Source: Mastigamoeba balamuthi
Taxonomy: Eukaryota > Evosea > Mastigamoebida > Mastigamoebidae
Assembly (NCBI GenBank): GCA_902651635.1
Contig: CACRSC010000084.1
Span: forward strand, 226,892 to 290,891
Direction: 5' to 3'
Length of the DNA: 64,000 nucleotides
Shown: positions 19,821 to 31,456 of the stretch, in pieces
How the letters are laid out: the number at the start of each line of letters is the position of its first letter
Numbering within the stretch: the stretch's first letter is position 1
Translations under genes and position numbers: made by a program
Notes under the pieces: model-generated
What the model was told of the DNA's origin: nothing
What the model saw: only the letters and a program-made list of their open reading frames with translations
The model's database searches: none

Positions 19821-22800
19821 TTAGTTGTCGTCCATCTCCTTGGGGGTCAGGTTCTCCTTGCACAGCATGCGGCGCATCACAATCTGGGCCTTCCTGATGC
19901 TCTCTGCGTGGATGTGCCAGAGGTTAGCCTCTGCCAGCTCCGACTGGTCGAGGATCCTGTTGTCCCTGACCGTCAGCCTAGTCCTCCTGTGTATCGCCCG
20001 CAGTGGCGCCCATAGCAGCCACACGACGTTCAACGGCGGCGGCACCTTGAACGTCGTCTCGAACTCGCTCACGACCTTGAAGAAATTCCTCTGTGTTGCG
20101 GGTAAGCCACAGCCCGGGGGCCCAACGTCGCTGTGCGGCGCGCACCGCGTATTGCTCGTCGGCGGTCTCGTTGGTGGCGGCGTAGGTTGAGCCCATGATG
20201 GCGATGAGCAGGTTGACTAGGATGACGCCGGCGACGATCACGAACAGCAGCCACACCATCTGTATCATGAAACTCCGGAACTGCTCTTGGTGTAAGTCTC
20301 CGTCTCGATCGCAAATCTGAGCTCACAATGTCAAGGCCGTCGAGCGAGATGTCCGGCTGACCGAACAGGCACCAGAAGAGCTGCTTCAGCACGAAAAACG
20401 CGGTGGGGTGCGTCGCGGGGTCCGCTGCCGCCGAAGAGGAGGAGTTCGTCACAGGCTCAGGCTTGAGCTCTGCGAGCGTGAGCTTCACAGCGGCGGCAGC
20501 GAAGGCGATGAAGACGACCACGAAGATGAGCAGGAACGAGACGACGTCCCTGATCATCAGCCCGAACGACACGATCAGCGGTCCCAGAGTCCTGCCGGGC
20601 GTGTAAGCGGCGCCTAAGCGGGCTGCCACTGAGGGAGGGGCGTACTTGTGGGGCATGACCCAGTAGAGCGACCTCAGAAGAGCGTTGAACGACGCCACAG
20701 CGAATATGGTGTCGTAGGACAATCGCAGCGTTGAATTGCCCTCGGGGAGGCCCGTGACGAACTTGATGCCGAACGATACGGAGAAAAGGACCACGATCAG
20801 CACGTCTGGAACGTTCCACAAGTTGGCGAAGTACTTCTTGCGCTGCACCGAGACCTCCGAGAGCTCCCGAACAGCGTGGCCGGCGATCCACACGACGAGC
20901 AGGATGTCCTCGGCGGCTATCTGCCCCGTGGACTCCCTGAAGCAGCACGCCAGCACGATGGCGAGGAACACCAGGTACGACAGGGCGTGCAGCATGAACG
21001 TCCACTTGGGCGAGAGGCTGCAGCTGCTGCTGCTGCGCGCTGCCCCCAACTCCGAGTGCTTGCCCTCCCACTTGAGCTCCGCCACCCCGCGGAAGACGTT
21101 GTGGGCGATGATCTTCTTGGCACTGCACTCGTAGCTGAGGTCGATCAGGCTCTTGGACTTGGGGCACGGCAGCTCCTCGTCGCCCCTCCTCCCCGGGATC
21201 ATCAGAGGGAACGCAGTGCTGAAGTCCTGGCTGAAAAAAGCCTCCGGGATGGTCTCGTCCTCCAGGATGTCGAGGGCCCGCATGACCGTGTCCGTCAGCA
21301 GCAGGCTGTTCTCCTTCCACACGTTCTGGAACCTCTGGACCGTCCCCCCGTACTTGAGCAGCCTGTGCCCATGAGGTTAGCGCTATCGGCACGCACAGAG
21401 ATGGCAGAAGACGTGCTGCAGTGCCGTGTGAAACGGGAGGTGCGAGCAGAAGAGCAGGCGCTGCAGGGCCGGACTGAGGGTGTCACTGGTCGTGGGGTCG
21501 ATGTGCAGAATCGTCGCCAGCGCCGCGTCCCTGGTCTCGGGGTTCTTGGAGTGCAGGCTCTGCTCGATTGTAAGGATCTCCCCGGGCCTGCTGTTCTTGC
21601 TGAGCTTGAAGTTGGCGTCGATCAGGACCGTGTAGTTCTTCACCCGCTTCACTGTGCTGTCGAACAGGCCGACATCCATCAGGAGCCTCTTGATGCTGCC
21701 CAGGAACGTCGTGAAGCCGCGGACAGGCGCGTCCTGCCTGTACTGAATGATCTCGCTCAGCGCCCTGCCACCGGCGCACGAGAGGCAGAGCTGGTAGTAT
21801 CCGAACTTGGGGTCGCGGACCGTGAGGTACGACGACGTCTCGTTGCCCGAGCTGACGCCGCAGAAGAAGCACACCCACTGGTTGCCGACGGTGACGTACA
21901 TCGAGATCTTGGCGGAGCTGTCCACCTCACTGTAGCTCCGGTCCTTCTCCCTCGACATGATCCACCCCGCGCACCCTCTGCAACGCCCCCCCCTCGCTGA
22001 GCTGGAGGGAAATTGTGGGCCTCAGCAGTACTCACCCACAGCAGACTAGGTGCGAGGCTCCGATCTCGGGGCACACGTACGCGCTGTCCGTCAGCTTGAC
22101 GCTGCGAGCGCCGTCAATATAGTGAGCGGGCAATGGTCCGTCGCTGCGAGTCTTCGGCGCACCTCTGCTGGCAGATGACACAGTGCCTCTCGAGGAAGGT
22201 GTGCTTCCCGGGCTTGAGCACGTGGCTCTCCCTGGGATCATCCCACTTCTCCGGGTTGGGCAGCCACTGCGGAAGATGCGGTGAGTTCTCGAGCGATGGG
22301 CGCAGGCGGCTCGGACCCATAGGTTGTCTCGCATCTCGCCCCCAGCTGCGCATGTGCAGCTGCACCGGAACGTGCACGTGATGAGCACGTACGAGCAGCG
22401 CAGACAGATGGCACTCTCGCACGTGTTGACCTTCTTGCACACCTGGTCGAACGGCGAGACTCTGCTGTGGCAGACGTAGCACTTCAAGTTGCCCAGCTGC
22501 TCCGTCAGCCCCATCGCGGCCAGCGGCTCGAACGGCTCGTTGTGCAGCGGGCACTGCGCCGCTGTGTGAGCCCCTCTGCACCGATTGCAGGAGGGAGGGT
22601 GCGTACTCTGGATATTCCGATGTTGCGGACGTACGTGGTGGTCAGGCGCTCGCTGATGCTGTTCATGGAGCACTCGGGGCAGACTGTGAGCCCGCACAGC
22701 GGGCAGCTGCACGAGGGGTCGAGCTCCTTCTGGCACTGCGAGCACTGCTTCCTGCCGACGGCCTCGTACTCAATGTCGGGGTACTCGGGCCACGCGGGCA

Positions 22801-25800
22801 CCTCCCTGGCAAAGCCGTACGACATCGGCATCTTGGAGCACTCAGCCTCGAGCTCCTCCTGTGTCCGCGCGCTGATCTCGGGGAACACAAAGCGCTTGTA
22901 GAGGTCGCACAGGCCGGCCCGAAGCTCCGCGAAGCTCGTGCTGCCGTTCCAGCACTTCTGGATGAGCTCGTGGACGTGATAGTTCAGAACCCCGAGGTTC
23001 AGCGCGGCCGCCCCGGGCATCTGCTTCTGCTCAAACTTGCTCTTCACAGCGAGGGTCTGCAGCTCGGGGTACGCGCACTGGCCGTTGCTGAACAGCTCCA
23101 GCAGGAACATTCCGACAGAGAAGAGCGTCGACGACAGCGTCAGCTTCTTCTGGGCGAAGACCTCCGGGGACGTCCACCGCACGGCGAACCTCGCGTTGGC
23201 CTTGGAGAGGTCGACGGTCTTTTGCTCGTCTAGCTTGAAGACGAGGCCCTCGTGCGAAGTGTTCAGCCTCACGAAGATTCTGCCGCAGTTGCCCCCGCAC
23301 ACTACGTTGCGCGTAGAGATGTCCGCGTGGACCTGGCCTCTGTCCCAGAGTTCCTGGATCTGTCGTACAAGGCATCTAGCATAATCGCTGGTGTGAGTTC
23401 GCTCGCCACAACGCGATAACCACAGGCGCACATTGCAGCAGGAAAGAGCCCCTCCACGGGCATCCTGTACTTCCACAGAATGCTCCACAGGTCCGACGGC
23501 ACCCGCTCCCCTTTGACGTATTCCCTTTGGGGGTTCTGCGAGCGCGTGAGTCCCCGCTATCGGCAGTCGTGTTCTACGCACCGCTGCATTGAATACGATT
23601 GTCTCTACCCTCTCGGACGACGGTGTGGCGAACATCGGGGCGTCGTCCCCGGCATCAGGCTTCAGCGTGACGGCGCTCTGGCAGTCGCTCCTGGCCGAGA
23701 TGAGCTTGTGGCACGGGAAGAACGTCTTCTTGTCCCCCGGGGCGATTACGGCCACGAACTCGAGAAACCAGTTGGGGTTCTCGCCCGACTTGTCGTGCTC
23801 GGCCAGCACCGACGTGATGTTCTGTATCGGCATGCACTGCACAGTGACCGAGTGTACGGCGCCTGGCCGGAACCGCCCGTCCGCGCCCGTTCCGAGCTTC
23901 AGAGGGCCAACGTAGTGCGTCACGCCGTTGTCGCACACGCAGAGCGTGATCGAGACGCGCGAGGAAAGGATCCCGCTCTGCTCGATGCCCGTGCCCACGA
24001 CGACTGTGTAGTTCGCGTTCTCCTGCTCGAGGAACCCGCGGAAAGACGCGACGGTCTTCCCGTCCATCTCGTTGTGGGCCAGCCATCTGCTGCAGGGGAA
24101 GAAGTACTCGGGCCTCTCGTTCTTGGGCAGTTCCGCCCGGTCTACCAGCAGCGTGACAGAGTCGAGGAACCATCCGTCGCAGTGCACGTCCAGGGAACTG
24201 TGGAACCCGATGTCGATCGACACCACGTCGCCGACGTCCTTTCCCTGAACGCGGAACACGTCCATGCTGCCCAGCATGAACGCGGGCGACGTCGGCATCG
24301 CGGAGAACCTCTTCTTGCCCTGCGCCAGCGGCATGATCTTCTTCAGGGGGATCTCCTCTGTCTGGGACTCCTCGCCGTGTATGACGATGAAGACGGACTC
24401 GCTGGTGCCCGCCCAACAGATGCTGCCCGTCTGCGTGGTGACTTTGTACATGACCTCGCCCTCGGGCAGACGTGCTTCACCGTCTTCCAGGAACTGCTCG
24501 TCGTAGTCATCGCCCTCGATGGTATCGCCGTTGTTACGCCGGCGCGGCACGTGGCGGATTGGAAAGCGAGACGCGAACTCGTCCGGAGTCATTGTCATCC
24601 ACGGAGGCACCTCTTTGAGCCACTTAGGGAGTTCGGGGATCTCTCCGATCGCATCCTCGGGCTTGCCGTCGACGCCCTTGTCGTCGACCTTGACTTCCTT
24701 CAGCTCCTTGGCCACCTCTGGGGCCTTGACTTCGTCTGTCTGCACACAGGCGTCGTACAGCAGGACCGCAGGGCGGTCGGAGACTACCACTGTCGGGGGC
24801 GGTGGCGGCTGTTGTGGCGCCTGGGAAGATGCGAGCTTTTCAAGTGTCTCCTTGATGGCGACCTCGTGTTGGGCGATCTCCTTGAGCGACACCTGGATGT
24901 CGGCGACGGTCTTGAGCTCCGTGCTGTGGTGCTCCTCGCGCCTCAACGTCTCCTCGCGCCTCGACTCCTCCAGCAGCACGTGGATGGCCGCGATGGACTC
25001 GGTCACCTTCTGCTCGACCTGCACAGTCCGGCTCGCGTCCGACGCGCCGAGCTTCTCGGCGTACGACTGCAGGCGCTTGTCCGACTCGTCTCGCAGTCGC
25101 TTTTCCTCGTCCACGAGAGCTTGCAGGGTCTTGGCCACCTCATTCAGTGGCGCGATGTCGATTTCGACGGGTTTCGGCGGCTCAGAAGCATCAGCAACGG
25201 GCTCGGGTGCCTTCTCCTCTTTCTGCTGCTGCTTTTCGAGTATTTGCTTCTCGATGGTGACGCGCATCTCCGCCTCCCACTTGACCCGGCCCTCTTCGTC
25301 GAGCTTCTTGCGTTCGTGCTCCTCCTGTATGCGCTGCTCTTCGCTTTCTCTTTGCTTTTGCTGCTCCTGCTGCTCTCTGTCCTGTGTTTGCTTCAGGGTT
25401 TCCTGGAGCTGCTGCTGTAGTACGACCAGCCGCTTGTTCTCCTCTTCCAGAGAGACGCGCACGCGCATCTCTTGCTCGACCTTTGTCAGCAGCACCTGCA
25501 GGGACTCGCTTTCTTTCTTCCTGCTCTCGCGAGTGCTCTCCGACTCTGAGTCAGACGCTTGGTGCTTCTTTCCCTTCTTTTTGTGTGGGGTCTCTGCAAT
25601 CTCCTCGAGGATGGGCTCTGGTGGCGGTGGCGGCAACGCAACGGGCTTGGGAGTCTCAGGCCGTGGGTCAGTGCCTTTGTTCTCCTTGATAGGCTCTGTG
25701 GACAAGGCCTTGTCCTGCTGCGTGCCGCACACGAGCAGCTTTGGGCATCCTGCTCCAGTGGAGTCCTGCTTGGGCGACAACCATCTGTGCAGGGGCAGCA

Positions 25801-27844
25801 CCCACGAGCATCCGGAAGGCTCCTGTGAGACGACAACACGCTCCAGAAGCCACGAGACCCCCGCATCCAGCGCGAGCGGCTCTAGTACGAGAGAACGGAT
25901 GTCGGCGAGGGACTGAAAGCTCGTCTGGGGTAGCGAGAAGATGTCGTGGCACTCGCCGTCCATCACGACCCTGGTGCCGCTGATGGTGCTGGCGTCCTGC
26001 CCCTGAGCTTTTCCTTCCATCAGGAGGACGAGCTGCGCAGAGGCCCCTGCGGAGTCCGCGAGCTCCACGCCGACCTTCACGTTGCTGGGCGCTGGGTCCT
26101 TCGAGACGAGCGAGAGGGTGCTGCTCCTTGCCGTTCTCGTGAGAGGGAATCTGACTCCCTCGTCCTTCTCCTCCTCCTTGACCTGCTTCGGCGAGGTTCT
26201 CTCGGGCTTGGCAGACGAGACGGCTCGCGACGGTTGCGGCTCCTCGGGGTACATCTCCACCGTTTGGTCGCTGTCGGAGCTCTTGTCAGGGCCCCACTGG
26301 AACACCGTCTTGCGGCGAGTCGTGAGGTCTGTCACCGTGACCCGCTCGATGTACCACTTGCCCGACCGTGGCGCCTCGCTGCTGTGGGACATGACGATCG
26401 ACTGCAGGTCGCCGACTCTGTCGGTCGAGACAATGAACTTGTCCTCGTGGCCGGGCTTGAACAGCTTCCCGTCGCCGTTGTCTCCGAGCGGTAGCATTCC
26501 CGACGTACTGCGAGTTCCCCGCAGCGATATCGCGAGCTCGCACTTGCGCGGAGCGGATTCCGCGGAGCCTCCGGCGAGCACGGCGACTTCGTATTCAGAG
26601 GGCCTGCGCTCGGGCATCTTGGCAGAGCGCAGCTCGTGCGACGTCTTTGCGCCCTTTGCAGGATTCACAGATAGCCACTTGTAGCACGGGAAGTGCCACA
26701 ATCGGCCTCCGACCTCCGAGACATCGATATTGCGCACGAACCAGTCGGGCGCCTTGCCTGCGTTGTCGTGGCTCACCACGACGATCGACACCTCGCCGAC
26801 GTCCTCGCACGTCGCCTCGACGTCGTTGGTCTTGCGCAGTGCGATGCTCTGCGACGCCTTGCCGCTGTCGCTGCGCAGGACGATCGACGGGTTCGCTGTC
26901 GTCTCGTCCGCCACGTCGACGAGTATTCGGTACGTCCTCCAGATGGTCGGCTGGAGCGACAGAGTGACCTTGCAGCTCCCTCCCTGAGTCTTGTCGAGCC
27001 ACGTGTTGTGGCATGGCACGCGCCATGATCTGAACGGGGCGCTGTCCTCGAACACCGTAACGCAGTCCACCTGCCAGGAAGAGTAGAACCCGCGGTTGTC
27101 GTGCTCGAGCGTCACCGTGCGGAGTTCGCCGACGTCGGCATGCTCGAAAGCCACCTTGACCTTGCTGTCCCTCGCGAAGCCGCCGCGGGGAGGGGTGAGC
27201 TGTACGGGCTTGGCGGACTTGGCGATTGACTGCTCGCCCTCGAGGGTGACGAAGACATTGGCGTCTGTTGCCGCCCCGCGGTCTTTGCCCGTGACGATCT
27301 CGATGCTGTAGGGCCTCGCGCCCCTGCTGCCGATGCTGCTCTGTGTCTCCGCCGAGATGATGCGTGTGCCGCTGGTCGTCGGCTTGCTGAGCTCGATAGA
27401 CGGCGTGGTGTCGTCCAGCGTGCTCCTGCACTCGAAGGTCCACGTCGACGCGCCCGCGACGTCGCAGCGCACGGTGAGCTCCTCGAGGACCCACGTGGGA
27501 GTGAACCCCGAGCAGTCCGAAGTGACCACGACGCGCGTGATGTCGGCCTCGTCGAGATCTGTGCACGACACGTAGAACCCGTCGTACGCGCCGCACCTGA
27601 AGGGGCCGGGGACGCCTCCGCGGGCGCCTCTGCCCAGAATGAGCTCCTGCTCCGACAGCACGGCCTCCGTGCCGAAACGGACGCTGATCTGCGAGGTGGT
27701 CTCGGAGCCCCGCTGGTCAGACGTCCGCGTCGTCACAAGAAAGCGCCGCGCAGTGTCTCTGGGCCTCCTGCGCAGGCGCTTGGCCTTCGAGGCCGTGCTC
27801 GCGCTGGCGCTGCGAGACCCCGTGTCGCCGGCGGCATCCTCCAT
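19821..27844 (-). CDS. Giant PLAT-repeat / pseudokinase / Cys-rich / TRP-type channel protein (intact copy)
   Basis: Eleven in-phase exons encode 2501 aa: 27844-23582, 23535-23432, 23387-22607, 22553-22317, 22266-22163, 22101-22036, 21977-21417, 21362-20646, 20591-20327, 20283-20146, 20090-19821. PLAT/LH2 domains start near residues 36, 175, 303, 414, 573, 1130 and 1272, with hallmarks such as TLEHDNRGFYSSWQVDCV and FPCYKWL. A Glu/Gln-rich coiled coil spans about 778-1000. A kinase-like C-lobe (about 1440-1610) has VHADISTRN, VRWTSPEVF and KCWNGS but no VAIK, HRD or DFG, so it is a pseudokinase. Cys-pair modules (CSQC, CPLC, CYVC, CLRC, CVIC, FFCG, CLSC) fill about 1660-1940. Six helices follow: S1 near 2163, S4 with LLRSLYWV, a pore before WCLFGQPD, and S6 with VNLLIAIMGSTYA. 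A TRP-box-like helix (VVWLLWAP) follows. PLAT domains bind lipids or proteins at membranes, suggesting a gated cation channel. The intron after residue 2038 needs a GC donor. Confidence 0.85.
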
Positions 27845-27890
27845 AAGATGTTGTGTGTGGTTGGCTGCTCTGTGAATTTAAGGAACGGAC

Positions 27891-27900
27891 CTATAAATAG
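27891..27900 (-). promoter_or_regulatory. TATA-like box of intact PLAT-channel gene
   Basis: CTATTTATAG on the minus strand lies about 47-56 nt upstream of the ATG, a spacing like the CATAAATAG boxes of the four-helix genes at 40 and 44 kb. Confidence 0.6.
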
Positions 27901-28154
27901 AAAATTCCAGCCGAGGCTCTTCCGACACGTCATTACAGCATTTCTTGCGAGATACAAAAGGGGGGGTCCCCCGTTGGCCGTATGTCCGCTGAAGCAGAAG
28001 CGACAGAAGCGTTGTTCCTCGGCAGCTGCAGGGCAGCAGCTGTTCCACTCGCACGGAGGTGGCAGGCAGAGCCTCCAGGCTGCCTGGTTGGGCGGGGGAG
28101 GGGTTGCGTTCGCACGGGAGAGGCAGGGAGGGTCCGGGCGGGGTCTTGTGCTGT

Positions 28155-28370
28155 TTAGCTGTCAAAGAAGACGGAGCCGGCCTCGCGGGAGTAGGCGTCG
28201 CGGGCGGCCTCGAGCTTCTGCAGGAAGGGCTCGCCTGACGGGGCTGGGGCGGCAGCTTCGGGCGCGCCGGGAGCCTGCGGCTGGTAGACCTCGACACCCT
28301 GGTCGCCCGCGGCGAGCGCGTCGTTCACCTCCTTCCACCTGCCCTGGAGAAACTTGGACGGGTCCGACAT
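28155..28370 (-). CDS. Small unknown protein, 71 aa
   Basis: The start is set at MSDPSKFLQGRWKEV; the frame is open 22 codons further up but that part is A/T-rich and looks like leader. The sequence is a short helical N-terminus, an Ala/Pro-rich linker, then a helix (FLQKLEAARDAYSREAG). No membrane segment or known motif. AGATATTT on the same strand lies 70 nt upstream of the ATG, which supports a real transcript. It lies upstream of, and on the same strand as, the PLAT-channel gene. Confidence 0.55.
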   Translation of the reverse strand: MSDPSKFLQGRWKEVNDALAAGDQGVEVYQPQAPGAPEAAAPAPSGEPFLQKLEAARDAYSREAGSVFFDS

Positions 28371-28440
28371 CTCAACGCGCGCGCGCCGATACACTGTGCC
28401 GGATTGATTTTCAGGCTGATGAAAGATCTTTCCCAATTTG

Positions 28441-28448
28441 AAATATCT
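28441..28448 (-). promoter_or_regulatory. AGATATTT promoter motif
   Basis: The octamer lies on the minus strand, 70 nt before the small-protein ATG, in an A/T-rich patch. Confidence 0.45.
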
Positions 28449-28543
28449 CTCGCTCGCCAGTATGAAAGCAACTGGAATTGCATTCGCAGGGACGAAGCCT
28501 TGTATTTAAAAACGGCAACGAGAGGGTTATCCGGGGGGGAGGG

Positions 28544-29334
28544 TCAGGGGAGAAGCATGATGCCAGCGAGGGTGGCCACGATGGATACTACGACGTTGTC
28601 GTAGCAGCCAGAGGTCAGCGCCTCGGCGAGCGCAGACGCGGTGGCGATGGCGGCGATGCGGGCGACGGGCACGCTGAGCCCGACAGCAGCCAGCACCGCA
28701 GCGCACCCCGCAGTCCCGAACACCACGAAGGCGACGGTGCCGGCGACTGTCTTCTTCGTCCGAGGCACCCACGGCACCTTGGGCCCCCGCACAGCCCTGC
28801 CAACGACCTCTGCCATCCCGTCCCTGCCACACAACGCGGCCACGAGCGGAACGGTCAGCTCTGGCCCAGGGGAGACGAGGGGACGAGGGAGCAGGAGATG
28901 GAAGGGCCCTACCCTGCGCAGAGCATGACGATCGAGACGACGGCGACGGGAGAGTCGAGCCAGAAGACCACCGTGAGCGCGACGATCGAGACGCCGTAGA
29001 GCAGGGGGCCGCCCAGCAGCTCGGAGCGGTCGCCGCCCCTGCTCATGCTGCGCACCGTGTCGTCGTCCCTCAGCACGCCGGCGCCCACCAGCGCGAACTG
29101 CGCCGTCAGCGCGGCGGGGAACGCGGCCGCCACGTAGCGCGAGAGCGGGTTGGCAGCGGGGAACGCGGGCCAGCAGAGCACGAAGAGGGGGCCCGTCAGG
29201 ATGTGCATCGCCTTGCGCGACGCGGTGCGACTCAGGACGCCGCGAGAGACCAGCAGGCGCAGGGAGAGGACCAGGGCGAGGACCACGACCACGCAGCGCC
29301 CGAGGGCGAGCGGTATTGTTCCACTCAGCTGCAT
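28544..29334 (-). CDS. Phytol/dolichol-kinase-like membrane protein (VTE5/FOLK type)
   Basis: Two exons (29334-28913, 28823-28544) join in phase to give 233 aa; the 89-nt intron splits the signature motif. Features of the polyprenol kinase / CDP-diacylglycerol-synthase-like superfamily are SRKAMHILTG, SELLGGPLLYG, VVFWLDSP, then CAGDGMAEVVGR and the Lys/Thr-rich turn TKKTVAGTVAF. About six hydrophobic helices are visible. Family members phosphorylate phytol, farnesol or dolichol with CTP at membranes; the exact substrate cannot be read from sequence. The C-terminal half keeps the GDG and E.L motifs. The gene is divergent from the BtpA-family gene. Confidence 0.8.
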
Positions 29335-29415
29335 TGCGGGTGTGTGTATGCGTGTGGACGTGGGTGGCTGCTACTGCCGCTGCCTTCTGGCTACTGCGCA
29401 GTATACTGATAGAAG

Positions 29416-29662
29416 CTAGATATTGCAGTAGTGCAGAACGGTATCTTTCAGTGAAAGACATTTTCCTCGCGTGCTGCGCGCCTGCGAGCGTCTGGGCGTT
29501 CCCGTGTCGAAGCAGTGCCCGAGGGTCGCGGACGCCCGCACGTGGAGGGGCGCGTTCGTCTCGAGCACCTCGAGGCTCGTCCTGCAGGAGGAACGCGTCG
29601 CACGACGAGCCGTTGTCGAGCACGCGCACCTCGGCCCCCTCAATGACCACCGCCTTTCCCAT
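29416..29662 (-). CDS. Possible small gene with an apparent frame change
   Basis: From an ATG the frame gives MGKAVVIEGAEVRVLDNGSS then CDAFLLQDE. The next frame continues with coding-like composition (SLEVLETNAPLHVRAS, then ATLGHCFDTGTP) to a TAG. The two parts meet without a plausible intron, so one base may be missing or extra. The fold looks like a short beta-rich domain, but I do not recognise it. It lies between the kinase-like gene and the BtpA gene; it could also be chance in GC-rich sequence. Confidence 0.3.
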
Positions 29663-29755
29663 GCCTGCGCGGGCTGCTGTGTGCCTGAGATGATGCTAGT
29701 GTGTGTCTCTGCTGACTTGCTGTAAAGTGGGGGCTTCTCCGGGGCTGCGTCTGCT

Positions 29756-29763
29756 GGATATTT
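29756..29763 (+). promoter_or_regulatory. GGATATTT motif before BtpA-family gene
   Basis: GGATATTT lies 57 nt before the ATG, followed by a second near-copy (AGATATTG) about 15 nt on. Confidence 0.45.
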
Positions 29764-29819
29764 CCCCCAAGATATTGGCCCCTCGGCTTGCAAGGGGCGA
29801 AAGCACCCGGACAGCCCAA

Positions 29820-30989
29820 ATGGCGGATGCGTATCTGAAGAAGGGGATCATCGCGATGGTCCACCTCGACGCGCTCCCGGGCACGCCCAAGTCGCGCATG
29901 ACCGTCGACCAGATCACGGCCAAGGCAGTCTCCGAGGTCGCAATTTACAAAGGTAAGGGAAAACGAAAGTGGTGGTCTCCCCCACCCCCTTTGCACATGG
30001 AGGAGCAAGTGCGGTGGGAGGTGAGGGGGGGCATGAGCCTCACGCGGCTGCCCCCCTGGAACCCACCCAAGGTGCGGGCGTTGACGCTATTATGGTCGAG
30101 AACATGCACGACGTCCCGTACCTCAACCAGTGCGCCGGGCCCGAGGTCGTCGCCACGATGGCCGTCGTCTCGCGCGAGGTAGCCCGCGCGGCCAACGGGC
30201 TCCCCTGCGGCGTCCAGGTCCTCGCTGCAAACGTCCGTTGCGGCCTCCCACAGTCCTCTTGCCCCGCTCTGGGGTGCCCGTTGTTTTACAGCTCTGTTTT
30301 CCCACACCCCCACAACAGAACAAGGAGGCGATCGCTGTGGCTCAGGCCGCGGGGCTGCAGTTCATCCGTGCCGAGGGGTTCGTCTTTGGTCACGTCGCCG
30401 ACGAGGGGTACATCGACAGCTGCGCCGGCGGGCTGCTGCGCTACCGCAGGGCGGTCGGGGCCGAGAACGTCCGCGTGTTCACAGACATCAAGAAGAAGCA
30501 CAGCTCGCACGCCGTGACCGCGGACGTGGACATCGTCGAGACGGCACACGCGGCCGAGTACTTCCTCAGCGACGGCGTCATCGTCACCGGCGCCGCCACG
30601 GGGCGCGAGGCCGACCTCGACGCCGTGGCGCGCGTGCACGGCGCCTCGGGCATCCCCGTGCTCGTCGGGTCTGGCGTAACCGTCGGTTCGTTCTCGTGCT
30701 TTTCAGATGATTGAGGATCTGTGCACATTACAGGCACGGTGCCCGAACGGGTTAAATTCGCTGCGGGGAGGGAAAAATTGTCTCCAACGGCGATGCAACA
30801 AAATAACCGCACACCGACACAGGGAACGTTGACAAGTACCTAGCCGTGTCCGACGCGCTCATCGTGGGCTCGCACTTCAAGAGGGACGGGTTCTGGGCCA
30901 ACGACGTGGACCCGCAGCGCGTGGGCTGCTTCATGGACCGCGTGCGCTCGCTGCGGTGCGCTCTCTGCCCCTTGCCCCCGATCAATTGA
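29820..30989 (+). CDS. BtpA/SgcQ-family TIM-barrel protein
   Basis: Four exons (29820-29952, 30072-30232, 30319-30685, 30823-30989) with consistent phases give 275 aa, the usual family length. Family motifs are present: MVHLDALPGTP at the start, GVDAIMVENMHDVPY, GVQVLAAN, FIRAEGFVFGHVADEG, FTDIKKKHSSHAVT, DGVIVTGAATG, VLVGSGVTVGNVDKYL and ALIVGSHFKRDG. The name comes from a cyanobacterial protein needed for photosystem I accumulation, but the family also occurs in non-photosynthetic bacteria and archaea and its reaction is not established. Nothing here links it to photosynthesis. Confidence 0.9.
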
Positions 30990-31456
30990 ACGACTTCTGA
31001 CCGCGCGCGAAAAGCCGATGAGAAGTGCCGGTTACGAACGTTGTGCGCTCCGAGAAAGTCGGCCGCGCGCGAGCACGGGGGAGAATCAAGCCCACACCAG
31101 CCCAACGGACAAGGAGACCCCCCACACCCCACCCACACTGCACACCAAAAAACCCACATTTCCCGGTGTTCACGTCACGATTTACCTATTGAAAGGGCAC
31201 GCGTTGAAAGGTCTGTGTGGTCCTTTGGAAGGACGGCCGCGGTCTGACCCCTCCTCTCCACGCGACCAACCACCGCCCGCACCCGCTCTCGCGCCCGGCC
31301 CCAGCCCACACAGCCCCGCGAAGCCCGCGCGGAAACCCCCCACACGCGCCGCGCACACACCGCAGCTTTTTTTCTTTGTGCGTCATATTCTTTATTTTCC
31401 GGGCCGTTGTGCGAAGTGCACCCGCACCTGTCGCAGCCCCACAGCGCGCGTGAAGG
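30990..31456. other. Intergenic region with C/A-rich stretches
   Basis: ACCC/CACACC-rich and CGCGC-rich patches, then a T-rich patch about 85 nt before the next ATG. No RNA or protein gene recognised. Confidence 0.5.

Noticed and set aside
28544-29662. One 372-codon minus-strand protein covering the kinase-like region
   Set aside because: It reads through the 28824-28912 intron in a different frame from the conserved N-terminal part; splicing restores the CAGDGMAEVVGR motif.
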